Source of the DNA: Kozakia baliensis
GTDB taxonomy: Bacteria; Pseudomonadota; Alphaproteobacteria; Acetobacterales; Acetobacteraceae
Direction of reading: 5' to 3'
Assembly: GCF_001787335.1 (NCBI RefSeq)
Contig: NZ_CP014674.1
Coordinates: 1,754,501 to 1,818,500 of the forward strand
DNA length: 64,000 nt
Made by a program: the position numbers and the translations under genes. The stretch's first letter is position 1. Every line of letters starts with the position of its first letter. The notes under the pieces are model-generated. The model saw nothing but the letters and a program-made list of their open reading frames with translations. It had not been told where the DNA came from and did no database searches. Positions 22,500 to 36,174 of the stretch are shown piece by piece.

Positions 22500-23404
22500 C
22501 GAAATGGCGTTCGGAGCGGCGGCATAGCGGAGGGTCCATCAACGACCGTCCTTCCCGGCTCAGCATTCTGCTGCGCCGTCAAAGGCGAATGCTCGGTCCA
22601 TTCATTGTCCTGATCGTCCTTCTGGTTTTCGGCGGCGGTGCGGCTCTCGTGCTCCACGATGCCGCCTCCGAAAAACACTTTGCTCCGATCCGCGCCAAAC
22701 TCGTGCAGTATATGCCGTTGCGCATTCGCACCATCAGCATCCAAGGCCGTCAACTCACCAAGGAGGACGATCTGATGCACGCGCTCGGCACATCGGTCGG
22801 CCAGCCTATTTTCGGCTTTTCCGTCAATGCCGCTCGAGACCGTATCAACGAGTTGCCGTTCGTCGATCATGCTACCGTCGAACGCCATATGCCCGATGCG
22901 ATCGTCATCAAACTGATCGAGCGCAGCCCGATCGCGGTCTGGCAGGATCGCGGTCATTTCATATTGATCAACCGCGCGGGTGAACGCGTGCCCGACCAGG
23001 GTCTCACCGGCAAGAATGCCGAGGCTTTCGTCAAACTTCCGCTTGTCGTGGGCGAAGGCGCGAACGAGGCCGCCGCGCCATTGATCGACGCCCTGAACGC
23101 GCAACCCATCGTCAAAAACCTTACGGTCGCAGCCGTTCGCGTCGGGCAGCGCCGATGGAACCTGACATTGCACGATGGCACGATCGTGCTACTGCCTGAA
23201 GGCCAGGAGCTGGCGGCACTGGCCCGTCTGGCTCAATATCAACAACAATATAAACTTCTCGAACGCCCGGTGATCTCGATCGATATGCGTCTGCCCGACC
23301 GCATGACGATCCATCAGCCGCCGCAACCGAAGACATCCCCTGCGACCGGGGACACCCCTGCCTCTCCACCACGTGCGAAAGCCGGAGAAACGCCTCGTGA
23401 ATGA
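22496..23404 (+). CDS. ftsQ: Division protein FtsQ
   Basis: Bitopic divisome protein that connects early and late division proteins through FtsL and FtsB. The 302-aa product has a basic cytoplasmic N-terminus, one membrane span near residues 36-56, a POTRA domain (about 77-145, with IRTISIQGRQLTKEDDL) and the FtsQ beta domain. A Pro-rich tail of about 30 residues closes the protein. ftsA overlaps the end by eight bases. Confidence 0.93.
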   Translation: MTKWRSERRHSGGSINDRPSRLSILLRRQRRMLGPFIVLIVLLVFGGGAALVLHDAASEKHFAPIRAKLVQYMPLRIRTISIQGRQLTKEDDLMHALGTSVGQPIFGFSVNAARDRINELPFVDHATVERHMPDAIVIKLIERSPIAVWQDRGHFILINRAGERVPDQGLTGKNAEAFVKLPLVVGEGANEAAAPLIDALNAQPIVKNLTVAAVRVGQRRWNLTLHDGTIVLLPEGQELAALARLAQYQQQYKLLERPVISIDMRLPDRMTIHQPPQPKTSPATGDTPASPPRAKAGETPRE

Positions 23405-24794
23405 CCTTGTGGAAGCCGATCCACCCACCTCGAAACGTCGTCGTCGGCCCTCCCGCAGTCGCGCCTTGATCCCGGTTGGGAAGGAACGCCAGCCACAAGG
23501 GCGTGCGGATAGCGATATTCTCTCCCTTCCACCCGCGGACGAGCCGAACGGCCCGCGCGGTTGGCGAACGGGCATTTTCGGCGTTCTGGATATCGGTTCC
23601 ACCAAAATGACCTGTCTGATCGGGCGCGGCGAGGCGGATGGTTCGCTCCGTGTACTGGGATATGGCTGGCGGCGTTCGCGCGGAATCCGCAACGGTGCGA
23701 TCGTCGATCTTCGCGAGGCGGAACAAGCCATTCGCGCAACGGTCGGCCAAGCCGAAGAAGCCGCCGACCGCCGCCTGGACGATATCACCGTCAATCTTTC
23801 ATGCGGCCAGCCGGAAAGCCGCCTTTTCAACGCCCGCATGCCGATCGGCGGTCGCGAAGTGACGGAAAGCGACATGGACCGCGTCGTAGCGGAAGGTCAG
23901 GCGCGCGCCTATACGGAAGGCCGCACCGTCATTCATACCCTGCCGATCGGCTATGCCGTGGATGAAACCACGGGCATCGTCGATCCGCGTGGACAAGTTT
24001 GCGAACAGCTCATCGCCCGCCTCCATGTGGTGGATGCCGGAACCACCGCCGTGCGCACGCTTGATTCGGTTCTGATGCATGCGGAACTGAAGATGACCAA
24101 TCTTGTTTCATCCCCCTTCGCTTCCGGCTTATCGGTGCTGGACGAAGATGAGCGCGAACTCGGCGCGACCGTGGTGGAAATGGGCGGCGGCACGACCTCT
24201 CTTGCTGTATTCGGCGAAGGCATGCTGCTGCACACCGCGCATCTTCCGGTCGGCGGTCTGCATGTCACGCGCGACCTCGCTGGAATGTTATCGACCTCTC
24301 TCGAAAATGCCGAGCGCCTGAAAACGATGTTCGGTTCCGCCGAACTTTCTTCCGAGGATGGCGGCGATATGCTGCCCTTGCAGATGATCGGCGAGGACGC
24401 GGCATCGCTGACCAAAGTCTCGCGCGCGCGGCTCGTTTCGGCCATCCGCCCCCGCGTCGAGGAGACGCTGGAATTGGTGCGGGACCGTCTCGATACCGCC
24501 GGTTTTGGTCGGACCGGACGCGAACGCGTGGTGCTGACCGGGGGGGCATCCCTGCTCGAAGGAATCGGCCCAATGGCTGCTCGGATTCTCGATCGGCCGA
24601 TCCGGCTAGGGCGCCCGCTCAATATTTCGGGCTTACCGGAAGGCGCGGCTGCGTCCGCCGGTTTCTCCACCGCATCCGGCCTCTTGGCCTGGGCAGCGGG
24701 CGCGGATCGTAATTTTCACGACGCTGATTCGCCGGAACCTCGCTCAAACGGCATATTAAAACGTCTTGTCCACTTCATTAGAGGACGCGTGTGA
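23397..24794 (+). CDS. ftsA: Division protein FtsA, actin-like FtsZ anchor
   Basis: Tethers FtsZ filaments to the membrane. I chose the GTG at 23397, about ten bases after GGAGAAA, giving 465 aa; an in-frame GTG at 23373 would add eight. The actin fold begins with GVLDIGSTKMTCLIGRG near residue 61, so about 58 residues, including a KRRRR run, precede the usual start. The adenine-binding EMGGGTTSLAVF lies near 260 and VVLTGGASLLEG near 378. The last 14 residues (GILKRLVHFIRGRV) form the amphipathic membrane-targeting helix. Confidence 0.94.
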   Translation: MNDLVEADPPTSKRRRRPSRSRALIPVGKERQPQGRADSDILSLPPADEPNGPRGWRTGIFGVLDIGSTKMTCLIGRGEADGSLRVLGYGWRRSRGIRNGAIVDLREAEQAIRATVGQAEEAADRRLDDITVNLSCGQPESRLFNARMPIGGREVTESDMDRVVAEGQARAYTEGRTVIHTLPIGYAVDETTGIVDPRGQVCEQLIARLHVVDAGTTAVRTLDSVLMHAELKMTNLVSSPFASGLSVLDEDERELGATVVEMGGGTTSLAVFGEGMLLHTAHLPVGGLHVTRDLAGMLSTSLENAERLKTMFGSAELSSEDGGDMLPLQMIGEDAASLTKVSRARLVSAIRPRVEETLELVRDRLDTAGFGRTGRERVVLTGGASLLEGIGPMAARILDRPIRLGRPLNISGLPEGAAASAGFSTASGLLAWAAGADRNFHDADSPEPRSNGILKRLVHFIRGRV

Positions 24795-24877
24795 TATAAA
24801 AGTGCCATAATTAAGTCCGATGCCAGCAACGCCATCATCGGATCGCGCGCTCGATCTTAAGCTCTTTCGGATACGCC

Positions 24878-26338
24878 ATGACGCTCAACCTCACCGCTCC
24901 GCAGTACAATCATTCTGATTTCTCGCCTCGCATCACAGTTATCGGTGTGGGCGGCGGAGGGATGAACGCCGTCAATAATATGATCGAGATGCAGCTTCAG
25001 GGCGTGGAGTTCGTCGTCGCGAATACGGACGCGCAGGCTCTGGCCGGCTCTAAGGCGGACCGCCGCGTGCAACTCGGCCCGCATCTGACGCAAGGTTTGG
25101 GTGCCGGTGCCAAGCCGGAAATCGGCAAGGCCGCGGCGGAAGAAGCTGCGGATGAAATCACGCGTCATATCGATGGCGCACACATGGTTTTCGTCACCGC
25201 TGGCATGGGCGGCGGTACGGGCACGGGTGCGGCTCCCGTCATCGCGAAGATGGCGCGCGAACGCAAAATCCTTACGGTTGGCGTCGTCAGCACGCCTTTC
25301 GGTTTCGAAGGCGCGCGACGCAAGAAAGTGGCGGATGCGGGCATCATCGAGCTTCAGCAATATGTCGATACGCTGATCGTCATTCCCAATCAGAACCTGT
25401 TCCGCATGGCAAATGAGCGCACCACGCTCAAAGACGCCTTTAAGATGGCGGACGAAGTTCTCTACATGGGCGTGCGTGGCGTCACCGATCTGATGTTGGC
25501 GCCGGGCCTGATCAATCTCGATTTCGCCGATATCCGCACGGTCATGGCCGAGATGGGCAAGGCCATGATGGGCACCGGCGAAGCGGAAGGCGAAGATCGC
25601 GCGCTGGAAGCCGCGAACCTCGCAATTTCCAATCCGCTCCTGGACGACACCTCCATGTCCGGCGCACGCGGCCTGTTGATCAACATCACCGGCGGCGATG
25701 ATCTGACCCTCTACGAGGTGGACCAAGCCGCCGAGCGAATCCGCCAGGAAGTGGCGGACGACGCGACGATCATTTGGGGTTCGGCAATCGACCCGACGCT
25801 CAACGGCCGCATCCGCGTCTCCGTTGTTGCAACGGGCATCGACAATGCGCGTGAGGAAGCCACCGCTACCGAAACACAGGCAACGGAAACACCTGCCAGC
25901 GGAAACGCACATCAGGATGCCTCCGGTCAGCCGAACTCCTCTCAGGCACCGTTCCAACCGGCATCGACCTACGCTTCCGTTCAGCGTCAGCAGCCAAACT
26001 ACAATACGGAACCGCAGGCGGGACATACGCCGGCTCCTTCCGCGCATTCGGTCCCGCCGCAAGCCGCGAAGTCCAACCCTACGCCTTCCCCGCGCTCTGG
26101 CCTCTTCTCCGATGCGCCGCGTCAAGCGCCCGATCCGCAGCAGCAACCGCGTAGCCTCTTCGGCATCGTGACAGGCGCACTGCGTGGGCGTCCCGCCGCG
26201 CCGCCTCAGCCTCAGCAGCCTGCTCCGCGCTCGGAGCCAACGGTTGTCGAACGTGAAGAGACGCCGCATGCGACGCCTCACGAAGGCGGCGAAGAGAACG
26301 GTCTTGACATCCCGGCCTTCTTGCGTCGCCAGCAATAA
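24878..26338 (+). CDS. ftsZ: Division protein FtsZ, tubulin homologue
   Basis: GTPase that forms the Z ring. The 486-aa protein has the core domain up to about residue 325 with the tubulin signature [16 protein letters not shown] near 108 and the T7 loop [11 protein letters not shown] near 209. A Pro-, Gln- and Ser-rich linker of about 150 residues follows. The conserved C-terminal peptide [11 protein letters not shown], which binds FtsA, ends the protein. The gap of 83 bases after ftsA contains TATAAA at 24796 within TGTGATATAAAAG, a possible -10 box for extra ftsZ transcription. Confidence 0.97.
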   Translation: MTLNLTAPQYNHSDFSPRITVIGVGGGGMNAVNNMIEMQLQGVEFVVANTDAQALAGSKADRRVQLGPHLTQGLGAGAKPEIGKAAAEEAADEITRHIDGAHMVFVTAGMGGGTGTGAAPVIAKMARERKILTVGVVSTPFGFEGARRKKVADAGIIELQQYVDTLIVIPNQNLFRMANERTTLKDAFKMADEVLYMGVRGVTDLMLAPGLINLDFADIRTVMAEMGKAMMGTGEAEGEDRALEAANLAISNPLLDDTSMSGARGLLINITGGDDLTLYEVDQAAERIRQEVADDATIIWGSAIDPTLNGRIRVSVVATGIDNAREEATATETQATETPASGNAHQDASGQPNSSQAPFQPASTYASVQRQQPNYNTEPQAGHTPAPSAHSVPPQAAKSNPTPSPRSGLFSDAPRQAPDPQQQPRSLFGIVTGALRGRPAAPPQPQQPAPRSEPTVVEREETPHATPHEGGEENGLDIPAFLRRQQ

Positions 26339-26341
26339 AAG

Positions 26342-26390
26342 AACGCCTCACGATTTCGTTAGGAATTTTTCCTAGCGAAATCAGGGCGTT
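26342..26390 (+). terminator. Long stem-loop after ftsZ
   Basis: The inner stem pairs GATTTCGTTAGG (26352-26363) with CCTAGCGAAATC (26371-26382) around a 7-base loop, with one G-U pair. The outer arms AACGCC (26342-26347) and GGCGTT (26385-26390) also pair. There is no T-run after it, so factor-independent termination is doubtful; it may stabilise the ftsZ message end or separate it from lpxC. Confidence 0.55.
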
Positions 26391-26504
26391 ATGACGTAAT
26401 ACTTGGCAATAATCATTGACTGGCTCTCCCGGTTTTCTCGCGTTTAATGACAGCATCCAGCACGCTGTAGCGTGTGAGTCGTCACAACGAGAGGAAACTC
26501 CAGA

Positions 26505-27506
26505 ATGCAAATCCTGGCTGAGCGCGCTAAGGTCCCATCGGCTCGCTTGATGACAGAGAGTTTCCGAGGACGACAAGAGTTCACTCAACCGGACAGCAAC
26601 GGCACCCAAGAGCAAATTACGCTCTCGCAGCCGATTTCCTGCCTGGGTGTCGGACTGCATAGCGGCGCGCCGGTTCGGATGCGCCTCAAACCTGCGCCGG
26701 TCCATCATGGCATTGCGTTTTCGCGGATTGATCGGCCCGACTCTTCTCTCATTCCCGCCCGATATGACCATGTTATCGATACCCGGCTGAGCACGGTTAT
26801 CGCTTGCCCACATGATTCCCTGACGCGTGTCGCCACTATCGAGCATCTGATGGCGGCGCTTCATGCGAACGGCATCGATAACGCTCTTATCGAGATCGAC
26901 GGACCCGAAGTGCCGGTTTTGGACGGTTCAGCCGCCGAATTCGATTTCCTACTGCAATGTGCGGGCAAGGCCCCCCAGCAAGCCAGCCGCCAACGGATCG
27001 AAGTGTTGCAACGCGTGCGCGTGGAAGGGCCTCATGGCGCATATGCCGAACTTCGCCCCGCGCGCCGTGGCCTTGCCCTCGCCATGTCGATCGATTTTCA
27101 TGCCAGCGCCATCGGCCAACAACGTTACGCCATGCCGTTGACGCAAAACCGATTCCGCCAGGATGTCGCCAATTGCCGTACATTCGTCGAACGTCACGAT
27201 ATCGAGGCGCTTCAGAAAGCCGGTCTGGCGCGTGGTGGTTCGTTGGATAATGCGATCGTCGTGGACGGTGCTGAAATCCTCAATCCTTCAGGGTTGCGCC
27301 GCGCCAACGAATTCGTCCGTCATAAGCTGATGGATGCCGTGGGGGATCTATACCTCGCCGGACACACCCTTCAGGCTGGTTTCATGGGGCATAAATCTGG
27401 ACATGGGCTGAATAATCAGCTCCTGCGCACGCTCTTTTCGGATCAATCGAACTGGAGATTGGTTCAGGACACTACCGTTAGCCCTGCGCTTTCGGCAGCT
27501 GCCTAA
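26505..27506 (+). CDS. lpxC: UDP-3-O-acyl-N-acetylglucosamine deacetylase
   Basis: Zinc enzyme for the committed step of lipid A synthesis. The 333-aa product shows TIEHLMAALHANGIDNA near 112 (zinc His), LDGSAAEF near 139, KLMDAVGDLYLAGH near 267 (zinc His and Asp) and the active-site MGHKSGHGLNNQL near 297. GAGAGGAAACTCC lies before the ATG. The first 35 residues precede the usual family start (LSQPISCLGVGLHSG), so an internal ATG at 26550 is possible. Its presence shows the cell makes lipopolysaccharide. Confidence 0.95.
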   Translation: MQILAERAKVPSARLMTESFRGRQEFTQPDSNGTQEQITLSQPISCLGVGLHSGAPVRMRLKPAPVHHGIAFSRIDRPDSSLIPARYDHVIDTRLSTVIACPHDSLTRVATIEHLMAALHANGIDNALIEIDGPEVPVLDGSAAEFDFLLQCAGKAPQQASRQRIEVLQRVRVEGPHGAYAELRPARRGLALAMSIDFHASAIGQQRYAMPLTQNRFRQDVANCRTFVERHDIEALQKAGLARGGSLDNAIVVDGAEILNPSGLRRANEFVRHKLMDAVGDLYLAGHTLQAGFMGHKSGHGLNNQLLRTLFSDQSNWRLVQDTTVSPALSAAA

Positions 27507-27581
27507 TGTCTTCGATGCAGAGTGGGACTTTCGCCGACGCTGCCGCGTGATATAAGACGCATCGTCACTGGAAGAGTCGGC

Positions 27582-28466
27582 ATGTACCAAAGCACAGATA
27601 AACCCCTCCCTCTCGCCCGCCCTATGCGTCGTGTTATTAGCACAGCGCTGGCAAGTGGTTTTCTGTTGCTGAGTGGCTGCTCCATGTTCTCCAATAAGGA
27701 GGAGGAACATAAAGCGCCCAAGATGGCCAGTGCCGAAACGCTTTATAATTACGGCATCGACGCGCTTCATTCGCAGCGTTACGCATTGGCGAGCGGCGAA
27801 TTCGAACTATTGCAGCAGAATTATCCCTACTCGGGATACACCGGCAACGCTGAGTTGATGGAAGGCTATGCCTACTATCTGCAAGGCGAATACGCCCTCT
27901 CGGTGCAGCAGCTCGAACGCTATTTGCTGCTCCATCCCACCAGCCCCGATGCGGCCTATGCTTATTACCTGCGTGCGCTTTGCTATTATGAGCAAATCGC
28001 CGAAGTACAGCGTGACCAGCAAGGCACGATCGAGGCATTGAATGCTCTGGAAGAGGTCGTGACCCGCTTCCCGCAGACATCCTACGCACGCGATGCGCAG
28101 TTGAAGATCGATTTGTGTCGCGATCACTTGGCCGGTAAAGAAATGCTGGTCGGGCGCTATTATCAAGAACAACATAACTACGAAGCCGCGATGGGCCGCT
28201 ATCAGCGTGTGGTTCAGGATTTCCAGACCACAAACCACGTGGCGGAAGCTCTAGAACGTCTGGTCGAAGTCTATCTGGAACTTGGCTTAGTGGACGAAGC
28301 GCGCCGTTCGGCCTCCGTTTTGGGTTATAACTACCCGGACAGCCAATGGTATCGTTACAGCTATAATATTCTTCGTAACCGTCATCTCTTGCCGGATCAC
28401 AGCATCGCCCCCAAATCGCAGCATAAAGGCGGCTTCTTCTCGCGGATGTGGGATTCGATTTTCTGA
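27582..28466 (+). CDS. bamD: Outer membrane assembly lipoprotein BamD
   Basis: Part of the BAM complex that inserts beta-barrel proteins in the outer membrane. With the ATG at 27582 the product is 294 aa. A lipoprotein signal ends in LLLSGC near residue 31 (lipobox Cys), and TPR repeats follow (ETLYNYGIDAL, GEYALSVQQLERYLLLHP, EAMGRYQRVVQDF). A TATAAG at 27551-27556 could be a -10 box. Placement after lpxC and before recN is common in alphaproteobacteria. Confidence 0.93.
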   Translation: MYQSTDKPLPLARPMRRVISTALASGFLLLSGCSMFSNKEEEHKAPKMASAETLYNYGIDALHSQRYALASGEFELLQQNYPYSGYTGNAELMEGYAYYLQGEYALSVQQLERYLLLHPTSPDAAYAYYLRALCYYEQIAEVQRDQQGTIEALNALEEVVTRFPQTSYARDAQLKIDLCRDHLAGKEMLVGRYYQEQHNYEAAMGRYQRVVQDFQTTNHVAEALERLVEVYLELGLVDEARRSASVLGYNYPDSQWYRYSYNILRNRHLLPDHSIAPKSQHKGGFFSRMWDSIF

Positions 28467-28560
28467 CGCTGAAAGCTGTCGCCTTTCCTCGCGCCATAAT
28501 CTCTGAGAGAGGCATGTTCAGCACAGCATTATCGTTTCTTGTTCGGCAGGTCGCTCCTTC

Positions 28561-32336
<3,776 letters not shown>

Positions 32337-32424
32337 CGGCATGGTGGCTGGCGGCTAATGGGGTTTTCGGATTATGTTAAGTTCCTATGCGCTTTGAAAA
32401 ACCCTCTTTGGCCTTTGAAATCAG

Positions 32425-33750
32425 ATGATATCGCTCCTTATCGGGGCGATCGCCATGCTCGCGGCGATTGCCGTCTCGATCTTGATTTCGCTCTCTGAAA
32501 TTTCTTTTGCCGCCGCGCGGGATATTCGCCTCCGCGCACTGGCCGAAGGCGGAGAAATGCGCGCCGTTTCTTTTCTGAGATTGCGCAAAAACAGCGGACA
32601 GGTCATCACCGTCCTGCAAATCTGCCTCAATTCCGTCGGCGTTCTGGGCGGCGTCATTTCGAGCGAGTTGCTCACGCCTGCCTTTACCCAAGCTTTACAA
32701 CAGGCCGGGTTATCCCCTTCCGTCGCATCTAAAACCGCCGCCACGCTGGCCTTCGTCATCGTTACAGGGCTTTTCGTGATTTTCGCCGATCTGCTGCCCA
32801 AGCGCATCGCGCTCAACAATCCCGATCGGGTAGCGCTCCAGGTTGGTTGGTTCCTCACCTTCGCGCTTAAAGTTCTTTATCCAGCCGTTTGGGTATTTTC
32901 GAAAATTTCCGACTGGCTTCTCAAAGTCATGCGTATCCCCGCAGCCTCCGCCGTCGAACCCGTCACGCCGGAAGATCTCAACGCCATTCTCGCGGCGGGC
33001 ACGGCTTCCGGCATGTTGCTGAAACAAGAGCATCAACTCATTCAAAACGTGCTCGAACTTCAGAACCGCGCCGTGACCTCGGCCATGACCCCGCGAGACG
33101 AGATCGTTTATCTCGACGTGCAGGAAAGCCCAGAAAGCCAGCGCGATAAGGTGCGCGTTCGTCCTTATTCGCGCTATCCGCTTTGCGATGGCGGGCTGGA
33201 TCACGTCATCGGTTCGATCCGCGCCGAGGATGTGCTTGTGGCCGTTGTAGATGAAGCGCCTCACACTGCTGAGCAACCTGTTCCCAATCGCAACCAAATC
33301 ATCCGGATGCGACGGGACGTTCTCTCCTTGCCCGATACGCTCAATCTCTGGGACACGCTCGCGCAGTTCGACACGCACAGCGCAGGATTTGCGCTGATCG
33401 TGAACGAATACGGGTTGGTCGTCGGCCTCATTACGTTCAAGGATATCATGGGCGCGCTCATGGATGGGTTGGCCAATCCGTTCGAAGAGCAAGCCATCGT
33501 ACGCCGTGACGAGAATTCCTGGCTGATCGACGGAGCCGCCCCGATCGGCGATGTCATTCGCGAACTCGACATTAGCCTGGAAGCCGAACGCGAGCATTTT
33601 CACACCATCGGCGGTTTCGTCATGCATCGTCTGCGCCGTATGGCCCGCAAAGCCGATCGTATCGAAGCGGCAGGATATCGTTTTGAAGTCGTGGATGTGG
33701 AGGGTTTCCGCATCAACCAATTATTGGTCTCAAAAATTCGACTCACATAA
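32425..33750 (+). CDS. CNNM/CBS-domain membrane protein (TlyC/CorC-like family)
   Basis: The 441-aa protein has an N-terminal CNNM (DUF21) domain with about four hydrophobic segments (ISLLIGAIAML, then about 60-150). A pair of CBS domains (MTPRDEIVYLD near 225, IVNEYGLVVGLITFKDIMG near 330) and a C-terminal CorC_HlyC domain (FEEQAIVRRDENSWLIDG near 353) follow. Homologues are linked to magnesium or cobalt efflux; the name haemolysin used for them is misleading. No Shine-Dalgarno site stands out before the ATG. The gap of 88 bases after ligA may allow its own promoter. Confidence 0.88.
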   Translation: MISLLIGAIAMLAAIAVSILISLSEISFAAARDIRLRALAEGGEMRAVSFLRLRKNSGQVITVLQICLNSVGVLGGVISSELLTPAFTQALQQAGLSPSVASKTAATLAFVIVTGLFVIFADLLPKRIALNNPDRVALQVGWFLTFALKVLYPAVWVFSKISDWLLKVMRIPAASAVEPVTPEDLNAILAAGTASGMLLKQEHQLIQNVLELQNRAVTSAMTPRDEIVYLDVQESPESQRDKVRVRPYSRYPLCDGGLDHVIGSIRAEDVLVAVVDEAPHTAEQPVPNRNQIIRMRRDVLSLPDTLNLWDTLAQFDTHSAGFALIVNEYGLVVGLITFKDIMGALMDGLANPFEEQAIVRRDENSWLIDGAAPIGDVIRELDISLEAEREHFHTIGGFVMHRLRRMARKADRIEAAGYRFEVVDVEGFRINQLLVSKIRLT

Positions 33751-33872
33751 TTGTATCTTTATTTGTAAGTTTTTCGTCAAAATATGTCTTGCCTTTCTTG
33801 TCTTGTCCGTAACTTGACGAGGTAAACAAGACACTGTCCTGGTAGGTTAGTTTTACCCAAGGACGGAGATCG

Positions 33873-35945
33873 ATGAACCAGCCTACGCCGACCGAAATCA
33901 GATGGTGGCCACGGCTGGATGATCTTCCAAAAGCCATCTTTCCGCCTGGCTGGCTCGCTTTCGGCTTACGCACCTGGATCGCAGTGTGCCTTGCGCTCAG
34001 CGTCGCATTCTGGTCCCAGATCGACGCACCGGCGGGCGCGGCCGTGACGGTCATGATCCTGGCGCAGCCTCTTCGCGGGCAAGCGCTTTCCAAGGCTTTC
34101 TATCGCTTGGTCGGCACGGCGTTCGGCGTGGCCGTATCGATCCTTCTCATCTCGCTTTTCAGCCAGAACCGCGCCCTTTTGCTCGGCGCGACCGCCTTAT
34201 GGCTCGCCGCCTGTGCTTTCGTCGGGTCACTGGAGAGAGATTTCCGTTCCTACGCCGCGCTGCTGGCCGGATATACCGTGACGCTGGTCGCCATCAACAC
34301 GATCGACGCGCCGCAGAACGTTTTTCACATCGCACTTTCTCGTGCGTCCTGTATCGCCATCGGCGTTGCGTCCGTCGCCATCGTCAATATGTTCTTCGGC
34401 TCTCCGGCTGCCGGTCACAAATTAGCGAATGCTCTGGAAGAACTCGCCATTCGAATCCGTCTATCCGGACGCGATGCGCTGATGGGAGATCCCATTCCAA
34501 GCCCTATGAGCACAACCGCTCTCGCAGCCGAAATTCTCTCTCTTTCGACACAGATCTCTTACGCCCGCACGGAACTCGATCGCGGCAAGCTCAGGGTCGC
34601 TGGGGCACGCCTCGCCATCATCGGCATGTTGACCGTCCTGACCTGCAGTCGGGTAATCGCCATGATTTTGCATCGCAAATCCGTCTCGGAGATCGCCATC
34701 AAGCACGCGCGGCTTTGGCATGAGCGGCAAGAGGACAATACCGACCGCGAGCAAACCCTGGTCGCCATTCTCGCTGCCATCCACGCTGAACAGCCCGACT
34801 ATGTCCCCGATCGTGACGACGCCTATTTCCTTGAACGCAGCGCTACCTTACTGAGCAATCGGCTCCATATCCGCACTGGCATCGACACTTTGCAAAATGC
34901 GACGCCAGCCGGAGACGCCATCAAGCTGGCGCAACTTCATCGGCATCCCGATTACGTCACGGCATTCGTCAACGGGGTTCGCGTACTTCTCGGGTTCAGC
35001 GTTACCGCCGGGCTTTGCATCGCCAGCGACCTACCCGCCTCCTCCCTGGCCCTCAGCCAAACCGCTTTGACGCTCACACTCGCTTCGACAGCGCTCGACA
35101 CGGCTCAATTCGGTATCGGCGCGATGATCGGCCTGCCGCTCGCCGTCGCCGTCGCCGCTTGGATGAATTTCTGGATTCTGCCTCATATCGCCGATATGGG
35201 CGCGTTATCGCTCGTTTTCCTGCCTCAGACTCTGTTCGCCTGCATCCTGCTCGCCAATCCGAAAGTGAACGCCATCGGTTTCAACTACGGCGCATTTTTT
35301 CCCGTTATCCTCGGCCTAGGCAATCATCACAGCTTCGACCCGACGACCTTTATCGCGCGCAATATCTTCTATCTTCTTGCCGCCGTCGTCTCGTTCATCA
35401 TGCTGGTTCTCATTCTCCCGCCTTCTCCGAAACGGCAGCGCTTTCGTGTAGCGGTAACGATCGGCCGGGATATTGAAAAGCTGCTCGCCAACAAAGGCGA
35501 ACCGCTCGGTCCCGCACTGTTGAGCCGGAAATATGATCGTCTCGCCCAAGCGCTTGTCTGGACGAAACGCATCCGCCCTCAGAATGCGAAAAACGCGCCG
35601 CCTGCCAAAGCGCCCGAACGCGTTTTCAACCGCTTGGTGGCGTTCGAGGATTTCGCCACCACGCTGGCGCGCGCACGCGCTTATCTTGAAGAAGCCCAAG
35701 CTATTCCCGCCTTGAAACGCACCGCCGCCCACGCACGCGCCGCGCTGGAAAAAGACCGATTGAACATGCTGCATGACGAAATTCCCGATCTTTCTCGGGC
35801 ATTCTTAAAAAATTTTCCGCATCAGAGCGGGATGGAGCAAGCTGTTATCGTCATTTGCGTCGGCGCTTTGCAAGCCGTCTACAGCACGCTCGAGCAAAGC
35901 GGTTCGGCGCTCCGTCATTACGGAATCGGGCAAACGCGATGGTAA
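33873..35945 (+). CDS. aaeB: FUSC family inner membrane transporter, AaeB-like
   Basis: Inner membrane component of a tripartite efflux system for aromatic carboxylic acids or similar compounds. The 690-aa protein has the FUSC layout: a first block of about five spans (residues 28-175), a large cytoplasmic middle region, a second block of spans (370-520) and a C-terminal cytoplasmic domain. GGACGGAG precedes the ATG. It is followed by an AaeX-like and an AaeA-like gene, which supports the assignment; the substrate is unknown. Confidence 0.85.
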   Translation: MNQPTPTEIRWWPRLDDLPKAIFPPGWLAFGLRTWIAVCLALSVAFWSQIDAPAGAAVTVMILAQPLRGQALSKAFYRLVGTAFGVAVSILLISLFSQNRALLLGATALWLAACAFVGSLERDFRSYAALLAGYTVTLVAINTIDAPQNVFHIALSRASCIAIGVASVAIVNMFFGSPAAGHKLANALEELAIRIRLSGRDALMGDPIPSPMSTTALAAEILSLSTQISYARTELDRGKLRVAGARLAIIGMLTVLTCSRVIAMILHRKSVSEIAIKHARLWHERQEDNTDREQTLVAILAAIHAEQPDYVPDRDDAYFLERSATLLSNRLHIRTGIDTLQNATPAGDAIKLAQLHRHPDYVTAFVNGVRVLLGFSVTAGLCIASDLPASSLALSQTALTLTLASTALDTAQFGIGAMIGLPLAVAVAAWMNFWILPHIADMGALSLVFLPQTLFACILLANPKVNAIGFNYGAFFPVILGLGNHHSFDPTTFIARNIFYLLAAVVSFIMLVLILPPSPKRQRFRVAVTIGRDIEKLLANKGEPLGPALLSRKYDRLAQALVWTKRIRPQNAKNAPPAKAPERVFNRLVAFEDFATTLARARAYLEEAQAIPALKRTAAHARAALEKDRLNMLHDEIPDLSRAFLKNFPHQSGMEQAVIVICVGALQAVYSTLEQSGSALRHYGIGQTRW

Positions 35946-35966
35946 CGGCGGCATGGTGAAAGCATC

Positions 35967-36161
35967 ATGAGACAAGTCATCGATCTGGAAGGCGTTCTCG
36001 TCTCCGCTTTCGTCATCAATCTTACGTTGGCCCTGTTTTCCCTCGCCGTTTTGCGCTGGGTGTTCGGCATTCTCAATCTTTGGCGCTGGACGTGGGACCC
36101 GCCCCTTGCCCAGTTCGGGCTGCTGATTTGCCTGCTTGGTCTCTATACGTGGCTTTTGTGA
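35967..36161 (+). CDS. aaeX: DUF1656 small membrane protein, AaeX-like
   Basis: A 64-aa protein with two hydrophobic segments (about 9-30 and 47-63). DUF1656 proteins accompany FUSC transporters and HlyD-type adaptors, as in E. coli aaeXAB. The conserved VFVSAFVINL-like opening and the Trp-rich hinge (LWRWTWDPP) fit this family. Its exact role is not known. Here the order is B-X-A rather than X-A-B. Confidence 0.85.
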   Translation: MRQVIDLEGVLVSAFVINLTLALFSLAVLRWVFGILNLWRWTWDPPLAQFGLLICLLGLYTWLL

Positions 36162-36174
36162 AAGGGTTCGTTAC

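Noticed and set aside
24720-24877. CtrA-type site (TTAA-N7-TTAA) before ftsZ
   Set aside because: Single TTAA half-sites occur, but none with a second half at the right spacing was found.
24857-26335. A 492-codon open frame on the minus strand across the whole of ftsZ
   Set aside because: It is the antisense of a highly conserved gene, its composition is rich in Arg and His as expected for a GC-rich shadow frame, and no ribosome site supports it.
32710-33720. A 336-codon minus-strand frame opposite the CNNM/CBS gene
   Set aside because: The plus-strand frame has clear domains; the opposite frame has no recognisable features.
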